A stretch of 64,000 nucleotides of DNA from Omphalotus guepiniiformis (Eukaryota; Basidiomycota; Agaricomycetes; Agaricales; Omphalotaceae). The DNA is taken from contig JAQOOI010000080.1 in NCBI GenBank assembly GCA_028554645.1, forward strand, positions 1,612,001 through 1,676,000, in the 5' to 3' direction. The stretch's first letter is position 1. Each line of letters begins with the position of its first letter. Below the pieces are notes generated by a model that ran no database searches, had not been told where the DNA came from, and saw nothing but the letters and a program-made list of their open reading frames with translations. Both the position numbers and the translations under genes were made by a program. Positions 60,542-64,000 of this stretch are shown here, piece by piece.

Positions 60542-61789
60542 TTATCTTCTACCTGTCCTGCCTGGATTCTTCATGCCACCATTGTCGAAAGACTCGGAGG
60601 TTGAAGTGAGCAAAGAGTTTGCAGAATCTCCGACTTGTCTAGTCTGCGGCTTCTCTCGCATCTGACTCTGATACACCTTCGCCGGATAATTTGTCGTCTG
60701 CGTCCGCTCTCGTCTGCTTGAATGGGATCTCGAAGGTTGATGGGTATACCTTTGCGAGCGTTCAGTCGGAAGAATTCCTGATCGGCTGTTCTTCTTGCTC
60801 TTACTCCGCTTGCTGTACTCGTTGAACCATGCACAGGAAGTGACCGGTCCATACCACATGTGCTCGTCTCCCTTTCTATGTCTTCGTAAGGCCAAGAAGA
60901 ATAGGCCAAGACAGAAAATCAACACTAGTCGGAATTAGACACTGTAAGCATAAGTGAATGGAACAGCACTCACATAAACTAGCATTGACTAGTGAAAAGG
61001 CATTCAGCACCCGATACATCGCATGATACTGCTCTGTGTGGACTGAAAAAAGGGTAAGGCCTAGTACAGATCAGACTGAATAAGCTGAGCTTACAACTGG
61101 CAGAGGAGTCGTCCAGCGGCTCGGTAGAGGTTGCCGATGCAAAACATTCAACATCGGCAGCTTGTGATTCAGAAGTGGCCAAATATACACCAAGGACTGT
61201 TCACACTCGATAATTAGAACTCTTCGATAGAAAAAGAGCATGGACTCTCACCTAGCCAGAAGATACCTGCGAGTGCCAACGAGGCAAGCTCAATCCTCGT
61301 AGATATCGGATTACGCTCGCGGAGCCAAAGGCTGAAACCCAGTCTGTATACATGAGGATCAGAAGTGCACACATCTATCGTCGCTTCCCAGACTTACAGG
61401 AGAATAATGATTAAAAGACTCGCAGAACAAACAAAGATAGCGAAGGGGACGAAACGAGCTGGTGACACACGATATGTTAGCGAGGGATAGTAAGCGGCGA
61501 CTCTTCGGCGTAACTTACTGAGGTCGGAAGAAGCAAGGACCTGCTCAAAGTGACCTGCCATTGCCAGGCAGATGATTGTGAATAGCAGTGCGGCGGCTAA
61601 CGATGAAGCTCAGAACAAAGAGCACGTATAACAGGATCAACGACACTCACTGTAAATTCCACCCCGAACTGCGTTGAACAAGGAAGGCATGCGAGATTTC
61701 TTGTAGGTGGTTGTCAGCGGATGAGAGGAAGATCTTGAGTCATTGCGAGTAGGACGAGAACGTCTTATATCGGACTCGGAGGGCCTCAT
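60542..61789 (-). CDS. MARVEL-like four-helix membrane protein with basic cytosolic tail
   Basis: A multipass membrane protein and a likely diverged tandem relative of the previous gene. N-terminus MRPSESDIRRSRPTRNDSRS, then SLFNAVRGGIYTAALLFTII with CLAMAGHFEQVLASSDLTRF, FVPFAIFVCSASLLIIILLL, RIELASLALAGIFWLVLGVY, a loop with two Cys (ESQAADVECFASATS), YRVLNAFSLVNASLVLIFCL and GLFFLALRRHRKGDEHMW. It ends in a Ser/Arg/Lys/Gln-rich tail of about 110 residues (NEYSKRSKSKKNSRSGILPT ... GGMKNPGRTGRR). The four helices and the GHF...DxTxF spacing match the neighbour. About six introns. The start is the first ATG at 61789. The function is unknown. Confidence 0.72.
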
Positions 61790-62336
61790 GATTTTTAGCA
61801 GTACAATGAACACGCGGCAAACATGAACTGAGTGAAAGATGGAGTTGTGCCTGATGGTATAGAAAACAGCTAGCTAGCTGTCCAGATAAGTATGCAGAAA
61901 CAAGTCAAGAGAAGAGAGATGAGGAAGAGGCCAGCCCGCAATGGCCTAGATGATAGTCACCAGCTGAAGAGACCTGAAATTTTATTTTTTCTTTCTTTCA
62001 GGTCTCTTGGGAACCGGCCCTGCAACGAGGCAAACTGTATCGATCGGTCCGATCAACACTCGAAAAGATAAGATAAGATAGTAAACGCTCTGCCAAGAAA
62101 TTCCTGTACTTTTTGAGTCTTTTGACGCTCAACGTTCAACCTGCGCTCAACTCAGACTGTGGCACGATGCAAGCTCACGCTCGTCTCAATAAACAGCTCA
62201 GGAAATTTACAAAGCTCTCGTTCAAAGAATCTACATAACAAATAAAAAAAGAAACGACAAATTGTACATGAGGCTTATGCGTACGCGCCACTATACCACG
62301 GTCACCGAGGCAACGTGTTTACTAACAATGGGTTGA
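61790..62336. other. Intergenic region with hairpin
   Basis: About 550 bp between the second MARVEL-like start and the acetoacetyl-CoA synthetase stop. Contains a 13-bp inverted repeat (listed separately), AGATA repeats near 62067-62080 and no visible gene. Confidence 0.35.
61967..62008. repeat. Perfect 13-bp inverted repeat with T-rich loop
   Basis: AAGAGACCTGAAA (61967-61979) is the exact reverse complement of TTTCAGGTCTCTT (61996-62008), separated by a 16-nt T-rich spacer. It could form a stable hairpin in DNA or RNA. It lies upstream of the second MARVEL-like gene and downstream of the synthetase gene. Confidence 0.85.
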
Positions 62337-64000
62337 TTACTTAGCTTTTTCAACTTCGTTGCGCAGCAAGTTTCCGATGTCCGCGTAAAACTGAAGACAT
62401 TGTGGGTTCGACAGTGTTGAAGGATTTACAGTCGACAATGGTGCTCCGTTAATTATCTGCATCGTAGATTAGTACGGCGCACTTGATACTCATCGCATTT
62501 CACGCACCTTCTTCACCAGCACTTCCACGCGCTTTCCGTTCAGGGTATAGGGAATCTCATCCACTTGAATTATCTTTGCCGAGATCGGATGAATTTGGCA
62601 TTGAAGAAATTTGGGAGTCGCTTACCCGGGTGGGAACATGTCTTGGAGTTCGTCTTAAGCGTATTTCCGCTCTGATGGCCTGTTCCAGTGCGGCAGAGAG
62701 TACCTGGCCAGGAGATAATTTCACGAAGAGAATGACCCGCTCATCAGTTCCACCGTCGATGCTCTGGCCCACAGCCAGACAGTCATCTATAGACTCTGCG
62801 AAATGCGCATCGATCACGTCATATAGCTCAGCAGACCCAAACCGTATGCCTCCGGGATTCCTATACAGACAGAAACGAATTAGATGAATGAGAGATGAGA
62901 AAACGCTTTGCATACAGTACGCCATCTGACCGCCCCAACATGACTATTCCTCCACCATTACCGTCCCTCGAACGTGTGATGATGATATGGTCACCATGAT
63001 CTGCTGACAATCAGCGTCTATCCTGTTCAGGAGATATTGCGACTAACACCAGACACCGTCAAACTCTGAAAAGTAAGCCTGTTCATATCTCATCTGCGCG
63101 GATTTTACCGCGTCTTCCGTTCCAAAGCCAGCGAGCGGCCAGAAGCCGGCCGGCATGCAAGGGAACGGTCTCACACACACAAGCTCGCCAGGCTGATCAG
63201 GCGGGTTTTGGGTCCCGTTGGAGTCGAAGCTCTCAATAGCCATTCCCAACATGCGACATTGGATCTCGCCACGATAGACAGGCAAGGCAGAACACATTCC
63301 CGCGAAAAGGGAGCATACGTCAGTGCCCCCTGCAAGGTGTCTCAGCGAGGCCGGCCTACCATCAAGTACTCACGGACCTGTGATTGAGCCAAGAAGGACA
63401 CTTGGATGTATGTGCTCATAGACATAGTCAAACAACTGAGGAGCCAACGGAGACCCAGTAGAATAAATATGCCGCAAAGTATGCAACGAATGGTGTTCTC
63501 GTGGCCTGTATTTTTTCTGAAGAGAAGCTTAGATATAACACCGTTGAACAAACTTTGCAACACGCACGGAGAGGTGATCAATATATTTAGCACTCGTACC
63601 AAAAAGGGTGATCCCTAGTTCATCTACCATATTCCAGAGGAAAGCAGGATCTCGGAGCGGGCTTCCATCTAACAAGCGACAAGATGCATAAGCGCTCTTT
63701 TGAGCGATGAATGACCGAGCATACCGTATAGCACGAGAGTGCAGCTTGACGCTAAAGCGCTTACGAGGAAATTCCACATCATCCAGCCCCTGTAGAGTTC
63801 AGGTCAGTTCGGAGCGACAGCATCGCCAATGATTTGGGGACAGACGTGGTTGTATAATAAAAGAATACATCACTTGGTTTGATGTCTCCGCAGATAGCAA
63901 ATTCCTTACGGGCTTGTAACAGCATCCCTCCAACTCTGTGAACTATTGGTCTGGCGCAGACCTCAGTTCAGTGTAAACAGGTGCGAAGACAAATCATACA
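62337..64000 (-). CDS. Acetoacetyl-CoA synthetase (partial, 5' end outside the window)
   Basis: An acyl-adenylate-forming enzyme that activates acetoacetate to acetoacetyl-CoA in the cytosol (EC 6.2.1.16). Visible C-terminal two thirds: GGMLLQARKEFAICGDIKPS, GWMMWNFLVSALASS, LYDGSPLRDPAFLWNMVDEL, GITLFGTSAKYIDHL, HTLRHIYSTGSPLAPQLFDY, LGSITGGTDVCSLFAGMCSA, LPVYRGEIQCRMLGMAIESF, YHGDHI, GGIVMLGRSDGVLNPGGIRF, GSAELYDVIDAHFAESIDDC and GIPYTLNGKRVEVLVKKIIN. The STGSP, GGTD and GRSDGxLNPxG motifs are the AACS signature, distinct from acetyl-CoA synthetase. It ends EVEKAK at a TAA (62337-62339). At least five introns. The N-terminal part lies beyond 64000. Confidence 0.92.

Overview
The window is nuclear DNA from a filamentous basidiomycete, most likely an agaricomycete (mushroom-forming) fungus. 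The evidence is dense, mostly single-copy eukaryotic housekeeping genes on both strands, very frequent introns of about 45-70 nt with GTRNGY donors and CTNAC-type branch points, short intergenic gaps, and protein versions typical of this group (OPY2 with its cysteine box, an STB6-like protein, a MARVEL-like membrane protein pair, a membrane-anchored aspartic protease, a GPI-type chitin deacetylase). I saw no transposon, CRISPR array, rRNA or convincing tRNA. Because of the introns, CDS spans below run from start to stop codon and include introns. Protein reconstructions are manual splices and have not been checked against transcripts or databases.

Layout. 0-8 kb: the 5' end of an unknown serine-rich gene, then VIP1-type diphosphoinositol kinase, an AKTIP/FTS-like inactive E2 and an AIR2-like zinc-knuckle protein. 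7.5-14 kb: OPY2, YOS1 (split into short exons and easy to miss), mitochondrial uL22m, OST1 and a small secreted protein. 14-22 kb: a mitochondrial PPR protein, a membrane-tethered aspartic protease and ADHFE1-like hydroxyacid-oxoacid transhydrogenase. 22-30 kb: an acidic unknown, exosome RRP4, HIS6, a Baeyer-Villiger-type monooxygenase and a RING/LON protein. 29.6-41 kb: STB6-like protein, CCDC47-like PAT subunit, a small unknown, a JMJD7-like JmjC oxygenase and ELG1/ATAD5. 41-48 kb: a class B bHLH regulator, TFG1 (TFIIF alpha) and chitin deacetylase. 48-57 kb: GCK-III kinase, RPL35, BET2, glucose-6-phosphate dehydrogenase and THOC5. 57-64 kb: UBC8/UBE2H, an unknown, two MARVEL-like membrane proteins and acetoacetyl-CoA synthetase cut by the window end.

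The genes do not form one pathway or an obvious biosynthetic cluster. Several share ER or secretory themes (YOS1, OST1, CCDC47-like, BET2) or RNA themes (AIR2-like, RRP4, THOC5, TFG1), but this looks like chance mixing of housekeeping genes. I found no convincing new multi-gene system. The observations most worth following are: an in-frame TAG in the first MARVEL-like gene followed by a 38-codon tail that still looks coding; a 21-bp gap between two head-to-head start codons (RING/LON and STB6-like); a four-times-repeated RPxS module in the aspartic protease tail; and a perfect TCACGTGA site in front of a bHLH gene whose basic region predicts that specificity.
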